A stretch of 64,000 nt of DNA from Martinezella lusitana (GCF_900094565.1 NZ_FMAF01000005.1:62001-126000); one strand, 5' to 3'. Numbered from the stretch's first letter, positions 25,805 through 36,406 are shown. Made by a program: numbers and translations. The notes: generated by a model not told the origin, from the sequence alone.

Positions 25805-26596
25805 TTAGCTGCTGAAATCGAGATGCGCGATGACCGGGACGTGGTCAGAGGGTTTTTCCCAAGCGCGCACGTGTTTCTCGATCGCGGTCGCCGCAAGGCG
25901 ATCGGCCGCTTCCGGCGACAGCATCAGATGGTCGATCCGGATGCCGTTGTTCTTCGGCCAGGCACCGGCCTGGTAATCCCAGAATGAATAGAGTTTGACC
26001 GCATCGGTGGTGGCGCGGACTGCGTCGGTGAAGCCGAGATGTTCGAGCTGGCGGAAAGCCCGGCGGGTCTGGGGCAGGAACAGCGCATCGTTTTCCCATA
26101 CCTTCGGGTCGAAGCAATCATGCGGCTCCGGGATAACATTGTAGTCGCCGGCAAGAATGATCGGTTCTTCCAGCGCCAGGCGATCCCCAGCGAATTTTCG
26201 CAGACGTTCCATCCAAGCGAGTTTGTAGGGATATTTTTCCGTATCGATCGGGTTGCCGTTCGGCAAATATAGGCAGCAGACACGCAATGCGCCGTGTCCT
26301 TCGATGGAAAACACCGCTTCCATGAAGCGGGCTTGCTCATCGCCATCGTCACCGGGCAGGCCGCGCGTCACTTCGTCAGGCTTGACCTTGGAGAGAATCG
26401 CAACGCCGTTGAAACCCTTTTGCCCGTGCGTCTCGACATGATAGCCGAGCGCCTCGATCTCCAGGCGCGGAAAACCTTCGTCGACCGTCTTGATCTCCTG
26501 CAGGCAGGCGATGTCCGGGCTCGAATCCTTCAGCCATTGGCACAGGTTCTCGATACGCGCTTTGACGCCGTTGATGTTCCAGGTGGCGATTTTCAT
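25805..26596 (-). CDS. xthA: Exodeoxyribonuclease III
   Basis: AP endonuclease and 3'-5' exonuclease of base-excision repair, 263 residues. Seen: the N-terminal MKIATWNINGVKARIENL, catalytic Glu in CLQEIKT at residues 35-41, LAGDYNVIPEPHD with the Asp-Asn pair, RIDHLMLSPEAADR and the C-terminal SDHVPVIAHLDF with the Asp-His pair. All family signature blocks are present and the length is normal. It is convergent with exoR (47 bp between the stops) and reads away from erpA on the same strand, 127 bp downstream of it. Confidence 0.95.
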   Translation of the reverse strand: MKIATWNINGVKARIENLCQWLKDSSPDIACLQEIKTVDEGFPRLEIEALGYHVETHGQKGFNGVAILSKVKPDEVTRGLPGDDGDEQARFMEAVFSIEGHGALRVCCLYLPNGNPIDTEKYPYKLAWMERLRKFAGDRLALEEPIILAGDYNVIPEPHDCFDPKVWENDALFLPQTRRAFRQLEHLGFTDAVRATTDAVKLYSFWDYQAGAWPKNNGIRIDHLMLSPEAADRLAATAIEKHVRAWEKPSDHVPVIAHLDFSS

Positions 26597-26663
26597 GGGC
26601 GGCTCGTTCCTTTGCTTCGCCTTGTTGTATCCGCAGCAAGTGGACTTGACTACCGCCCATGTG

Positions 26664-26696
26664 AAAGCCGGCCGGGAGCAAAGGCCTCCGGCCGGC
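26664..26696 (-). terminator. Terminator after erpA
   Basis: 9-bp stem GCCGGCCGG / CCGGCCGGC with a 12-nt loop, then TTT on the minus strand. Confidence 0.7.
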
Positions 26697-26723
26697 GATC
26701 AAGCTGTGGAAAAAGCTGACGTG

Positions 26724-27056
26724 TCAGATCGAAAAACTGGTGCCGCAGCCACAGCTTGCGACAGCATTCGGATTCTTGATCTGAAAGGATTGCCCGAGCA
26801 GATTGTCGACGAAATCGATCTCGGAACCGGCCATGTAGACCAGCGATAACTGGTCGATCAGCACGGTGGCATCACCCTTTTCGACAATGATATCATCGTC
26901 TTCGGGGCCTTCGGCAAGATCGAATTTATAGGAAAAGCCGGAACAGCCGCCGCCTTCGACGGCGACGCGAAGCGCCCGTTTGCCAGCCTCTGCGCCGACG
27001 ATATCAGCGATTCGCTTTGCCGCGGCGTCCGATAGGGTTACGTTTGTCTCAGTCAT
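26724..27056 (-). CDS. erpA: Iron-sulfur cluster insertion protein (ErpA/IscA family)
   Basis: A-type carrier that hands Fe-S clusters to apoproteins, 110 residues. The three cluster-binding cysteines are present: C38 in EGGGCSGFSY, and C102 and C104 in SCGCGTSF. The SEIDFVDNLLGQSFQIKNPNA block matches ErpA/HesB. ATG 27056 follows AGGAGG with good spacing. The alternatives are IscA or SufA; no isc or suf genes are nearby, which fits ErpA. Confidence 0.92.
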   Translation of the reverse strand: MTETNVTLSDAAAKRIADIVGAEAGKRALRVAVEGGGCSGFSYKFDLAEGPEDDDIIVEKGDATVLIDQLSLVYMAGSEIDFVDNLLGQSFQIKNPNAVASCGCGTSFSI

Positions 27057-27344
27057 GCATTCCTCCTGCCGGGGTCAAGATCCGGAGAGAACCATTACGC
27101 CGTCGAACTTTCAAACGGCTGATATCCATAGCCTTTATCATGAAAGTCAGGCCGGTGACAGCTATGGTTTCGTGGTTGAGCCACACACCATTTTGCTGTT
27201 TTCTTGTCTATAGGTATGAAGGCTGCAAAGCGACGTCAATGGGCTGGGCTGCTCCATGTTTGGAGGAATACCATTGGCCGACTGAAATGAAACGCCCTTC
27301 GCGCGTTTGAGCGCGCAGGGTACTAATGCCGGAATGGATAGGTA

Positions 27345-28562
27345 ATGACGATCGACAGGCATGCATTGGGTTTCGGTTATGGAGAAAAGGCCGCCTACGC
27401 GACGGACCCTTGGGCATCGCGAGGCCGGCTCTATGAAGAGGGGGCGAGCCCGACGCGCTCCGAATTCCAGCGTGACCGCGACAGGATCGTCCACACGACG
27501 GCCTTCCGGCGACTGAAGCACAAGACGCAGGTGTTCATTGCTCAGGACGGCGATCACTACCGCACGCGCCTGACGCATACGATCGAAGTTGCGCAGGTTG
27601 CTCGCGCCCTGGCGCGCGCGCTGAAGCTGGATGAGGATCTGGCCGAAGGCGTGGCGCTGGTTCACGATTTCGGCCACACGCCCTTCGGGCACACCGGCGA
27701 AGACGCGCTGCACGAGATGCTGCTGCCCTATGGCGGCTTCGACCACAATGCGCAATCCCTGCGCATCGTGACGAAGCTCGAGCGGCGTTATGCCGAATTC
27801 GACGGGCTCAATCTTACCTGGGAGACGCTCGAAGGCCTGGTCAAACACAACGGTCCGCTGATGACGCCCGACGGCAAGGGCACCCATGGCCCGGTGCCGC
27901 AGCCCATCCTGGACTATTGCGAAATCCATGATCTCGAAATTGCCACCTATGCCAGTCTGGAGGCGCAGGTTGCGGCGATCGCCGACGACATCGCTTACAA
28001 CACGCATGATATCGATGACGGCCTTCGTTCCGGCTATCTGACCTTCGACATGCTGGAGGAGGTGCCGTTTCTCTCCGGGCTCATGGCGGAGGTGAGGGCG
28101 CGCTATCCGCATCTGGAGCCGAGCCGGTTCACGCATGAGATCATGCGCCGGCAGATCACCCGCATGGTCGAGGATGTGATTGCGGTATCACAGCAAGCGC
28201 TCGCCGAGATCAAGCCTGACAGCGTTGCCGATATCCGCGGCGCCGGCCGCATCATCTCGACTTTCTCGCCCGAGATGGCCGAAACCGATAAGCAGATCAA
28301 GCAGATGCTGTTCAAGCGCATTTATCGCCACCCGGATATCATGCGTATCCGTGCCGGCGCGGCACAGATCGTTACGGATCTGTTCCGTGCCTATATGGAC
28401 AATCCCAAGGAGATGCAGAGCCATTATTGGGTCGACCATATCGCCGGCCTCGCCGTCGCCGCCAAGGCTCGACATGTCGGCGACTATCTGGCTGGCATGA
28501 CCGACACCTATGCCATCAGTGCTCACAAGCGGCTGTTTGACCAGACTCCCGATTTGCGATAG
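27345..28562 (+). CDS. dgt: Deoxyguanosinetriphosphate triphosphohydrolase-like protein
   Basis: HD-domain enzyme that cleaves dNTPs to deoxynucleosides and triphosphate, 405 residues. Seen: [21 protein letters not shown], then the metal site H...HD...D as [36 protein letters not shown] and a later [11 protein letters not shown]. This is the shorter type II dGTPase-like class found in alphaproteobacteria. It starts 55 bp before the argS start region and ends 55 bp upstream of argS, so the two may be co-transcribed. Nucleotide preference cannot be read from sequence. Confidence 0.92.
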   Translation: MTIDRHALGFGYGEKAAYATDPWASRGRLYEEGASPTRSEFQRDRDRIVHTTAFRRLKHKTQVFIAQDGDHYRTRLTHTIEVAQVARALARALKLDEDLAEGVALVHDFGHTPFGHTGEDALHEMLLPYGGFDHNAQSLRIVTKLERRYAEFDGLNLTWETLEGLVKHNGPLMTPDGKGTHGPVPQPILDYCEIHDLEIATYASLEAQVAAIADDIAYNTHDIDDGLRSGYLTFDMLEEVPFLSGLMAEVRARYPHLEPSRFTHEIMRRQITRMVEDVIAVSQQALAEIKPDSVADIRGAGRIISTFSPEMAETDKQIKQMLFKRIYRHPDIMRIRAGAAQIVTDLFRAYMDNPKEMQSHYWVDHIAGLAVAAKARHVGDYLAGMTDTYAISAHKRLFDQTPDLR

Positions 28563-28617
28563 GCAGCGGCGGCGTTGGGCCGACAGCGGCCCGCCCAAGC
28601 TATGCGTGGACCATATC

Positions 28618-30378
28618 ATGAACCTTTTCACCGACTTCGAAGCAAGAATTAAGAACGCTCTCGAGCAAATTGATATTGTAAGAGAAAAGCGATCTGAACT
28701 CGACTTCGGGCGTATCGGCGTTGAGCCGCCGCGAGACGCCAGCCATGGCGATGTCGCCACCAATGCGGCCATGGTACTGTCCAAGGCGCTCGGCACCAAT
28801 CCGCGCGCGCTCGCCGAGATTATCGTCGCCAAGCTGAAGGAAGACGCAGACGTCGCCGAGGTTTCGGTCGCCGGTCCTGGCTTCATCAATATCCGCCTCT
28901 CGGTCGGCTACTGGCAGCGTCTCTTGTCGACCATGATCTCCGAGGGAGAGCGGTTCGGTCGCTCGACCCTCGGCTTGGGCCAAAAGGTCAACGTCGAGTA
29001 CGTCTCCGCCAACCCGACGGGCCCGATGCATGTCGGCCATTGCCGTGGTGCCGTGGTTGGCGACGCGCTGGCGAACCTGCTCGGTTTTGCCGGCTATGAG
29101 GTCACCAAGGAATATTACATCAATGATGCTGGCTCGCAGATCGACGTGCTGGCTCGGTCCGTGTTCATTCGGTATCGCGAGGCGCTCGGCGAGCCGGTCG
29201 GCGAAATCCCGGCCGGCCTTTATCCCGGCGACTATTTGGTTCCGGTCGGCGAAGCGCTCGCCAAGGAATTCGGCACGAAGCTGCGCGGCATGCCGGAAGA
29301 TCAATGGCTTCCCATCGTCAAGGATCGGGCCATCGACGCGATGATGGCGATGATCCGCCAGGATCTCGAAGCCTTGAACGTTCACCATGACGTCTTCTTC
29401 TCCGAGCGCACGCTGCACGCCAATGGCGCGGCCCTGATTCGCACTGCGATCAACGACCTGACCTTCAAGGGCTATGTCTACAAGGGCGCATTGCCGCCGC
29501 CGAAGGGACAATTGCCTGAAGATTGGGAAGATCGCGAGCAGACGCTCTTCCGCTCGACGGAAGTGGGCGATGATATCGATCGTCCGCTGATCAAGTCGGA
29601 CGGTTCCTATACCTATTTTGCCGCCGACGTCGCCTACTTCAAGAATAAGTTCGATCGCGGCTTCAACGAGATGATCTATATTCTCGGCGCCGACCATGGC
29701 GGCTACGTCAAGCGGCTCGAAGCTGTGGCGCGTGGGGTATCGGAGGGAAAGGCGAAGCTGACGGTGCTTCTATGCCAGCTGGTCAAGCTGTTCCGCGATG
29801 GCGAGCCCGTGAAGATGTCGAAGCGGTCGGGCGATTTCGTCACGCTGCGCGAAGTCGTCGACGAAGTCGGCCGCGATTCGGTGCGGTTCATGATGCTCTA
29901 TCGGAAGAATTCCGAGCCCTTGGACTTCGACTTTGCAAAGGTCACGGAACAGTCCAAGGACAATCCGGTCTTCTACGTGCAGTATGCGCATGCTCGCTGC
30001 ATGTCGATCTTCCGGCAGGCCAAGGAAGCCTTCCCCGACCTCGATATTGCATCGCTCGACCTGGCCAAGGCGGTCGCCGGCGTGATCTCCGATCCGGCTG
30101 AACTACAGCTGGTCGCCAAGATTGCGGAATTCCCGCGAATCGTTGAAGCTGCGGCACAGTCGCAGGAGCCTCATCGCATCGCCTTTTACCTTTACGATCT
30201 AGCAAGTTCCTTCCATGGACACTGGAATAAAGGTAAAGATTTACCTGAATTACGATTTGTTAACGATAAGAACCGAGAATTGAGCATTGCCAGACTTGGG
30301 CTGGTGTACGCTGTCGCGTCGGTTTTGAAGTCAGGTCTTGGTATAACTGGGACCGCAGCACCGGACGAAATGCGATAA
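28618..30378 (+). CDS. argS: Arginine-tRNA ligase
   Basis: Class Ia synthetase for Arg-tRNA, 586 residues. ATG 28618 ([18 protein letters not shown]) is the family start; the 36 upstream codons overlap the dgt end out of frame. Seen: the N-terminal Add-1 domain, HIGH motif [20 protein letters not shown] near residue 128, [20 protein letters not shown], and the C-terminal DALR anticodon-binding domain ending in [14 protein letters not shown]. It is followed after 61 bp by the SPOR-domain gene. Confidence 0.97.
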   Translation: MNLFTDFEARIKNALEQIDIVREKRSELDFGRIGVEPPRDASHGDVATNAAMVLSKALGTNPRALAEIIVAKLKEDADVAEVSVAGPGFINIRLSVGYWQRLLSTMISEGERFGRSTLGLGQKVNVEYVSANPTGPMHVGHCRGAVVGDALANLLGFAGYEVTKEYYINDAGSQIDVLARSVFIRYREALGEPVGEIPAGLYPGDYLVPVGEALAKEFGTKLRGMPEDQWLPIVKDRAIDAMMAMIRQDLEALNVHHDVFFSERTLHANGAALIRTAINDLTFKGYVYKGALPPPKGQLPEDWEDREQTLFRSTEVGDDIDRPLIKSDGSYTYFAADVAYFKNKFDRGFNEMIYILGADHGGYVKRLEAVARGVSEGKAKLTVLLCQLVKLFRDGEPVKMSKRSGDFVTLREVVDEVGRDSVRFMMLYRKNSEPLDFDFAKVTEQSKDNPVFYVQYAHARCMSIFRQAKEAFPDLDIASLDLAKAVAGVISDPAELQLVAKIAEFPRIVEAAAQSQEPHRIAFYLYDLASSFHGHWNKGKDLPELRFVNDKNRELSIARLGLVYAVASVLKSGLGITGTAAPDEMR

Positions 30379-30439
30379 ACGTCACCATTTACCCACATTG
30401 CGCTGGCATTTAACTGTAGCGTTTTCGAGTGGAACGGTG

Positions 30440-33193
30440 ATGGCAGAAAAACAGTTGGCGTATCGCGCAAGCGGAAACGACGAGTTCTTTGCGGATGATG
30501 ATCCGCTCGCAGAACTCGCGCGTATCGTAGGTTTTGAGCCGCGCCCTGCTGCTCAGGCAGCTCCCGCGGCTCAGCGGCAGGAGCCCGCCTTCAATCTCGA
30601 GGACGAGCTTCTTCGCGAATTCGAGCGTTACGATACGCCTCGTATGAGTCCGGCAAATGACATTTCTGTTCCGCCGGAGCAGCCGGTGCTTTCCAATCAG
30701 GCTCCGGTTTCGCCTCCTGCCGAACCGGTGCGAGCCGAACCCAAGTTCGAAGAGCCGCCGCAGCCTGTGGCCCCGGTCAAGCCTACAATGGGTGCGCGCG
30801 ATCTGATCGACGAGCTGGAAATGTCGATCGCGCCGGCTTTGCAGGCGGTCATGGCCTCGCCTCCGCCACGACTCGATCCGCCGCCGGCGCCTCCGGTCGT
30901 CAAGCCGACGCCGCAGTCCGCTGCCGCGACCGTGCGGTTGCCGCTTGCGAACTTTACGCTTGCATCCCCATCCGTGCCGCGCGAGCAGCCCGCCCCGGTG
31001 GCTCCTGTGCTGCCCGAAACAAGCCAGGTCGACACGGCATTCGATTTCGAGCCGGCCAAAACTGCTGCTGCGTATCAAACTTACAAGCCGCAGCCCGTTG
31101 TCGCTGATCAGCCGACCCCGGCGGTCGATGTGCCTGCATCGCCCAAGGTGCGGACCGTTGACGCGGCCGCCCTTTCGGCGGAGATCGATGCTCTATTGGC
31201 CGACGTGGATCGCTATCCCGTTCCGCCGAGAAGCAATGATCCGGTAGCGAAGGCGGAACCCAGCTTCGGTGATTTCGGTTCTTCGTTCACAGAACACGCC
31301 GCTGCGCCGGCGGTTGCCGCGACTGCGCCGCAGCCTGAGGCGCCGCAACCGATCACCTTTGATATCGAGGATCCGTTTGCCGGTCAGGATTTCGAGTTCG
31401 ATCTCGCGGATATCGAGATGGAACTTGCCGGTCTCGATTTTGCCGAGGCCGATAAATCCGCTCCTGCAAGACAACCGGTTCCGGCTGCGCCGGCAATTGA
31501 ACCCATCGTCTCACGCGCCACGCCGGTTGCGCCGGCGCCTGTCGCTCCTTTAGCCGCCGCGGTTGCGCCGCAGCCGGTGCAGGCCGCACCGATCCCCGTC
31601 GTGCCCGCCGCAAGCATGACTGCTCCGGCGTTCGACGCCGATCAGATGCTGCCCTTCGATCCGACCGAGATTTCCGATACGGAAGAGCGCGTCGAAAACT
31701 TCGAGGGATCGCATGTTCCGCATCTGCCGGCGATCGAGCCGGAAGAGCCGGTCGTCGTTCCGCCGGAATATGATTTCGACATCGATTCCGAGATGGCGAG
31801 CCTCCTGGGCACGCCGGCCAAGGAAGCAGCATCGGAGCCGTTCAAGCCCGCCGCTGGTGCCGCGTTCGGCGGCGCTGCCGCCGCAGCATCTTGGTCGAAG
31901 AGCACGGCGGCCCAGCCCGCTGCGGCCGTTGCCAAACAGCCGATCGAGGAATTCGATGAATTCGAGCGTGCGCTGGAGGAGGATTTCCGCCGCAGCTATC
32001 GCGAAGCCGCCACTCCGGTCGAGAATGTTGCCCGGATGACGCTGAACCCGGCGGCGGCCAACCGTCGTCCGGCGCGTCCGGTGCGCAACCTGGCGACAGC
32101 CGCGGCCGTCATCGCCGTTCTCGGTCTTGGCGCTTACGGCGTCTACGGCTGGGTCCGTCACGGATCGCCGATCTCCAACTTCTCCGGCGAGCCGCGCGTG
32201 ATTACCGCCGATGCCAATCCGGTGAAGGTGGCTCCGGAAAATCCAGGCGGCACCGTTGTCCCCAATCAGGACAAGGCCGTTTATGACCGCGTCGCCGGCG
32301 ACGGCACCGCAGCGCCGAAGCAGAAGGAGCTGGTCTCCTCCAACGAGCAGCCGGTCGATGTGGTGCAGAAGACCCTCATTCCGGAATCCGTATCTCCGGA
32401 TGACGATAGTGGCGATCAGGTGACGTCGACCCCCGTCGGTGAAACCCAAGATCCGCGCCTGCTTCCAAATCAGGACGGCGGCAACGCGAATGTCGCGGCC
32501 AATGATGACGGTCAGGTGCCGGCGGTATCGCCGCGCAAGGTCCGGACGATGATCGTCAAGCCTGACGGTTCTCTGGTTGCTCGTGACGAGCCTGCCGTCG
32601 ACACCACGACAACAGCTGCGGCAAAGCCGGCAGCAAACAACCAGGTTGCATCGGCCGATCTTCGTCCGGCCACCACGAATACGCCGCCGACCTCCGCCAA
32701 TACGCCGCCGGCCGCCGCCGATGGCGACGCTGCCAGCGCCGAAAGCACGCCGATCCGTGTCGTCAAGACGACCCCGCTTCCGACCGCTCGTCCAGAACCG
32801 GCCAAGGCAACCGCTACCGCTGCCGCCGCACCTGCGCCCGCCGCCGTTGCGCCTCGCCAGACGCAGCCCAAGCCTCAGCCGCAGCAGGTCGCTTCGGCAA
32901 GCCCGGCGCCAACTCGCCAGGCCGCTCCGGCTGCCGCGACCGTCGGCGCTGGTGGTTATGGTGTGCAGATTGCTTCCCTGCCGTCCGAGGCCGATGCGCA
33001 GAAGTCGCAGGCGAACCTGAAGGTGAAGTTCGCCAGTGTCATCGGCAACCATCCGCTGGAAATCCGCAAGGCCGATATCGCCGGCAAGGGCACCTACTAT
33101 CGCGTCCGCGTCGTCGCCGGTTCCAAGGACGAGGCCGCAGCCATCTGCGAGCGCTACCGCACCGCTGGCGGCACCTGCCTGATTTCGAAATAA
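30440..33193 (+). CDS. Large SPOR-domain membrane protein
   Basis: 917 residues from ATG 30440 (MAEKQLAYRASGNDEFF). About 545 cytoplasmic residues rich in Pro, Ala, Glu and Val contain short acidic motifs (FDIEDPFAGQDFEFDLADIE, EYDFDIDSEMASLLG). One membrane span, NLATAAAVIAVLGLGAYGVY, lies at about 550-570. About 270 disordered periplasmic residues follow. The C-terminal SPOR domain (GGYGVQIASLPSEADAQKSQ to YRTAGGTCLISK, about 838-917) binds denuded peptidoglycan glycans at division septa. The family role is cell division or septal wall remodelling. It lies between argS and nagZ, a wall-recycling gene. Confidence 0.88.
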   Translation: MAEKQLAYRASGNDEFFADDDPLAELARIVGFEPRPAAQAAPAAQRQEPAFNLEDELLREFERYDTPRMSPANDISVPPEQPVLSNQAPVSPPAEPVRAEPKFEEPPQPVAPVKPTMGARDLIDELEMSIAPALQAVMASPPPRLDPPPAPPVVKPTPQSAAATVRLPLANFTLASPSVPREQPAPVAPVLPETSQVDTAFDFEPAKTAAAYQTYKPQPVVADQPTPAVDVPASPKVRTVDAAALSAEIDALLADVDRYPVPPRSNDPVAKAEPSFGDFGSSFTEHAAAPAVAATAPQPEAPQPITFDIEDPFAGQDFEFDLADIEMELAGLDFAEADKSAPARQPVPAAPAIEPIVSRATPVAPAPVAPLAAAVAPQPVQAAPIPVVPAASMTAPAFDADQMLPFDPTEISDTEERVENFEGSHVPHLPAIEPEEPVVVPPEYDFDIDSEMASLLGTPAKEAASEPFKPAAGAAFGGAAAAASWSKSTAAQPAAAVAKQPIEEFDEFERALEEDFRRSYREAATPVENVARMTLNPAAANRRPARPVRNLATAAAVIAVLGLGAYGVYGWVRHGSPISNFSGEPRVITADANPVKVAPENPGGTVVPNQDKAVYDRVAGDGTAAPKQKELVSSNEQPVDVVQKTLIPESVSPDDDSGDQVTSTPVGETQDPRLLPNQDGGNANVAANDDGQVPAVSPRKVRTMIVKPDGSLVARDEPAVDTTTTAAAKPAANNQVASADLRPATTNTPPTSANTPPAAADGDAASAESTPIRVVKTTPLPTARPEPAKATATAAAAPAPAAVAPRQTQPKPQPQQVASASPAPTRQAAPAAATVGAGGYGVQIASLPSEADAQKSQANLKVKFASVIGNHPLEIRKADIAGKGTYYRVRVVAGSKDEAAAICERYRTAGGTCLISK

Positions 33194-33221
33194 GGGATCT
33201 GGCTTCAGTCTCTCGGCAAAG

Positions 33222-33249
33222 CGGCGGGTTCATCCCGCCGTTTTCGTTT
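33222..33249 (+). terminator. Terminator after the SPOR gene
   Basis: 7-bp stem CGGCGGG / CCCGCCG with loop TTCAT, followed by TTTTCGTTT. Confidence 0.75.
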
Positions 33250-33322
33250 GCGCCGTTCGGTTTTTGTGAATGCCGGCTTGACGCCGCTCGCGTTTCGCGG
33301 CGCCAGTCTCTATGATTCGAGC

Positions 33323-34336
33323 ATGACCGAATCGAAATCCATGATCCTTGGCTGCAGCGGCCATGCCATCACGCCCGAAGAGCGCTCCTTCTATCAGGGA
33401 GAACAGCCATGGGGCTTCATCCTGTTTGGACGCAATATCTCCGAGCCGGCCCAGATCGCCGATCTGGTTGCGTCCCTGCGTGACAGTGTCGGGCGTGACG
33501 CGCCGGTTTTCATCGACCAGGAGGGGGGCAGGGTGCAGCGCATCCGCCCGCCGATCCTGCCGCATTATCCTTCCGGCCAGGCCCTAGGCGATATCTATCG
33601 TCAGGATCGTGAGCGCGGCCTGCGGGCAGCCTGGCTGATGTCCAGGCTGCATGCCTTCGATCTTTTGAAGTTCGGTATTAATGTCGATTGTCTGCCCGTG
33701 CTTGATGTCCCGGTCGAGGGTTCCAGCAATGTCATCGGCAATCGCGCCTATGGCGGCGATCCCGTAACGGTGATGGAGATGGGGCGTGCGGCGGCCGAAG
33801 GTCTCAAGGCCGGCGGCGTCCTGCCCGTGATGAAGCACATGCCCGGCCATGGCCGTGGCTTTGCCGATTCGCATCACGAATTGCCCGTCGTCTCTGTTCC
33901 GCGCGCTGAGCTCGAGGCGCATGATTTCATGCCTTTCGTCGCACTAAAGGACGAATTGATGGCGATGACGTGCCATGTCGTCTTCACCGATATCGATCCG
34001 ACGAACCCAGCGACGACGTCGCGCAAGGTAATCGAGGAGATCATCCGTGGCCATATCGGCTTTGAGGGCCTGTTGTTGTCGGACGACACTTCGATGAATG
34101 CACTGAAGGGTACGATCGGCGAGCGCGCTGCAAATATTGTTGCGGGCGGATGCGATATCGTGCTGCATTGCAATGGCGTTATGGACGAGATGCAGCAGGT
34201 CGTGCGCAACGTTCCGCCACTGACCGGCGCGGCGCTGGCGCGGACCAAGGCGGTGGAAGCCGCTTTCGGTCAAGATGATGGCGCCGACGAGACGTCGATT
34301 CGCGCCGAATTCGACGCTATGTTTGCAGTGGCCTAG
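33323..34336 (+). CDS. nagZ: Beta-N-acetylhexosaminidase (peptidoglycan recycling)
   Basis: Glycoside hydrolase family 3 enzyme that removes GlcNAc from anhydro-muropeptides in the cytoplasm, 337 residues from ATG 33323 (MTESKSMILGCSGHAITPEE). Seen: FIDQEGGRVQRIRPP, KHMPGHGRGFADSHHELP (the NagZ His-Asp loop that supplies the acid/base) and LLSDDTSMNALKG carrying the nucleophile Asp. It starts 130 bp after the SPOR gene and is followed 23 bp later by scpA. A frame extension to 33248 is unlikely because it runs through the terminator. Confidence 0.94.
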   Translation: MTESKSMILGCSGHAITPEERSFYQGEQPWGFILFGRNISEPAQIADLVASLRDSVGRDAPVFIDQEGGRVQRIRPPILPHYPSGQALGDIYRQDRERGLRAAWLMSRLHAFDLLKFGINVDCLPVLDVPVEGSSNVIGNRAYGGDPVTVMEMGRAAAEGLKAGGVLPVMKHMPGHGRGFADSHHELPVVSVPRAELEAHDFMPFVALKDELMAMTCHVVFTDIDPTNPATTSRKVIEEIIRGHIGFEGLLLSDDTSMNALKGTIGERAANIVAGGCDIVLHCNGVMDEMQQVVRNVPPLTGAALARTKAVEAAFGQDDGADETSIRAEFDAMFAVA

Positions 34337-34359
34337 ACCGAACTCCGAGGATCTGACGG

Positions 34360-35205
34360 GTGAACAAGGTGAGCGGCACGGAGAAGTTTCAGCAGACGGC
34401 AATGCCGATGGACAAGCTGTGGCAGGAAAGCGACGCGCAACGCGGCTCGCATGATCCGGCCCTCGTCATCGATATCGCCGGCTTTGAAGGACCGCTGGAT
34501 CTGCTGCTGCATCTGGCCCGCACCCAGAAGGTCGATCTGTCGCGCATCTCCGTGCTGGCGCTTGCCGAGCAATATCTTCTGTTCATCGACAGCGCCCGGC
34601 GCATTCGCATAGAGCTTGCAGCCGACTATCTGGTCATGGCCGCGTGGCTTGCCTATCTCAAATCCAAGTTGCTCATTCCGCAACAGAGCAAGGAAGACGG
34701 ACCGACGGGTGAGGAGATGGCGGCGACGCTCGCCTTCCGCCTGAAGCGCCTTGAAGCGATGCGCGATGCGGCGACGGATCTCGTCAATCGCAATCGCCTC
34801 GGTCGCGATATATTTGCCCGCGGAGCGCCGGAGCACATCCCGGATCGGCGCCAATCGGCCTTTGATGCCAGTCTCTACGATCTTCTGAGTGCCTATGCCG
34901 GACTACGCCAGCGACAGGCTGTCACCCAGGTGACGATCGAGAAGCGCCGCGTCTGGTCTCTAGCGGATGCTCGCGTGATCCTGGACCGGATGATTGGTGA
35001 AATCACCGATTGGACCGCGTTGGAACATTATCTGGTAGGTTACATGACGAGCGCCAGCGAGCGTGCGACGGCCATCGCCAGCGCCTTTGCGGCTTCGCTC
35101 GAGCTGGTGCGCGAAGGGCAGCTGGAAATCCGGCAGGAGGGCGCATTTCAGCCGCTCTACATGCGGCGCGGGCCGAAGCACGCCTCACTTGAAGCCGCGG
35201 AATAG
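34360..35205 (+). CDS. scpA: Segregation and condensation protein A
   Basis: Kleisin subunit that bridges SMC heads for chromosome condensation, 281 residues from GTG 34360 (MNKVSGTEKFQQ). GAGG lies about nine bases upstream. Seen: the conserved IDIAGFEGPLDLLLHLARTQ kleisin N-terminal block, RIELAADYLVMAAWLAYLKS, and a C-terminal winged-helix part ending in the basic RRGPKHASLEAAE. It is followed after 14 bp by scpB. The nagZ-scpA-scpB-tatABC order is common in Rhizobiales. Confidence 0.94.
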   Translation: MNKVSGTEKFQQTAMPMDKLWQESDAQRGSHDPALVIDIAGFEGPLDLLLHLARTQKVDLSRISVLALAEQYLLFIDSARRIRIELAADYLVMAAWLAYLKSKLLIPQQSKEDGPTGEEMAATLAFRLKRLEAMRDAATDLVNRNRLGRDIFARGAPEHIPDRRQSAFDASLYDLLSAYAGLRQRQAVTQVTIEKRRVWSLADARVILDRMIGEITDWTALEHYLVGYMTSASERATAIASAFAASLELVREGQLEIRQEGAFQPLYMRRGPKHASLEAAE

Positions 35206-35219
35206 GGCAGGGAGCGAGC

Positions 35220-35942
35220 GTGACCGATCCTGACGAAGACCAGCCGCGGATGGAATACGAGACAGCGGCGCCCGAGGTAGATGAGCGCCGTCTGGGCGAC
35301 GCCGAGCGCGTTGCCGAAGCGCTGGTCTTCGCTTCGGCTCAGCCGGTTTCCGAGGCGTTCATTGCCGAGCGTGTCGCGCCTGGCGTCGATGTTCCCGCCC
35401 TGATGCAGAAGCTCAAGTCCGATTACGCCATGCGTGGCGTCAATCTCATTCAGATTGAAGGAGCCTGGGCCTTCCGGACGGCAGCCGATCTCTCTTTCAT
35501 GATCCGGCGCGATGAGAACGAAGTGCGGAAACTGTCCCGCGCCGCCCTCGAAGTACTGGCCATCATCGCCTATCATCAGCCGGTGACGCGCGCCGAAATC
35601 GAGGATATCAGGGGCGTGCAGACCTCCAGGGGCACGCTCGATGTCCTGATGGAAGCCGGCTGGGTTCGTTTCCGCGGCCGTCGCCGTACGCCGGGCCGAC
35701 CGGTGACTCTGGGCACGACGCGCGACTTCCTCGATCACTTCGGCCTGGAAGAGCTGCGCGATTTGCCGGGTCTCGAAGAGCTGAAGGGAGCGGGCTTGTT
35801 GTCCGGACGCATCCCCGCCAATTTCAATATCCCGTCGCCATTGATGAGCGACGAGCTCACCGAAGACGAGGATCCCATCACGCAGATGGACCTGGAAGAG
35901 CTCGGTCTTCTGCCGCCGAGCGGCGCAAACTCCGGCGATTGA
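35220..35942 (+). CDS. scpB: Segregation and condensation protein B
   Basis: Winged-helix partner of ScpA in the SMC complex, 240 residues from GTG 35220, with CAGGGAG just upstream. Seen: VAEALVFASAQPVSEAFIAE (first winged helix) and EVLAIIAYHQPVTRAEIEDIRGV (the most conserved ScpB block), followed by GRRRTPGRPVTLGTTRDFLDHF. The C-terminal tail is acidic (DELTEDEDPITQMDLEELGL), a feature often seen in alphaproteobacteria. Confidence 0.94.
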   Translation: MTDPDEDQPRMEYETAAPEVDERRLGDAERVAEALVFASAQPVSEAFIAERVAPGVDVPALMQKLKSDYAMRGVNLIQIEGAWAFRTAADLSFMIRRDENEVRKLSRAALEVLAIIAYHQPVTRAEIEDIRGVQTSRGTLDVLMEAGWVRFRGRRRTPGRPVTLGTTRDFLDHFGLEELRDLPGLEELKGAGLLSGRIPANFNIPSPLMSDELTEDEDPITQMDLEELGLLPPSGANSGD

Positions 35943-36187
35943 GCCAGAAGCAATGGCATTTCAACGGGCGATCGCGGCAAGGCCGGCTTTTTTTCGAAAC
36001 TGATGGCGCGTCTCTCTTTTGCCATTAGCCGGTGCGAATATGAAAATCATTCTCTCGGGTTGGAGACGTTCGGTCGCCGCAACGGCGTTCGGCATATCGA
36101 TATGCGTGGATGCAGTACATTTTGGTGTTTGAAAAACATCCGCAAACGTCTTACATCGAGAAGACGCAAAAATTGGGAGTTATCGCA

Positions 36188-36406
36188 ATGGGTTCTCTAA
36201 GCATATGGCACTGGCTCATCGTCCTGGCCATCGCGCTGTTGTTGTTCGGCCGTGGAAAGATCCCGGAGCTGATGGGTGACGTCGCAAAGGGTATCAAGAG
36301 CTTCAAAAAAGGCATGAACGACGACGAGGATACTTCGGCGCAGCCGACCCCGGCGGCGACGACGACGTCCCGCACGGTCGAGCACAAGGCTGACGAAACG
36401 AAGTAA
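36188..36406 (+). CDS. tatA: Twin-arginine translocase subunit TatA
   Basis: Pore-forming subunit of the Tat export system, 72 residues from ATG 36188, with GGGAGT upstream; the frame upstream to 36110 is leader. Seen: the membrane helix [20 protein letters not shown] with the [11 protein letters not shown] hinge, an amphipathic helix [12 protein letters not shown], and a short acidic/Thr tail. It is first of tatA-tatB-tatC. Confidence 0.96.
   Translation: MGSLSIWHWLIVLAIALLLFGRGKIPELMGDVAKGIKSFKKGMNDDEDTSAQPTPAATTTSRTVEHKADETK

Noticed and set aside
31550..33052. 500-codon minus-strand frame opposite the SPOR gene
   Set aside because: Arises from the strongly biased Pro/Ala codons on the plus strand; no motifs or ribosome binding site.
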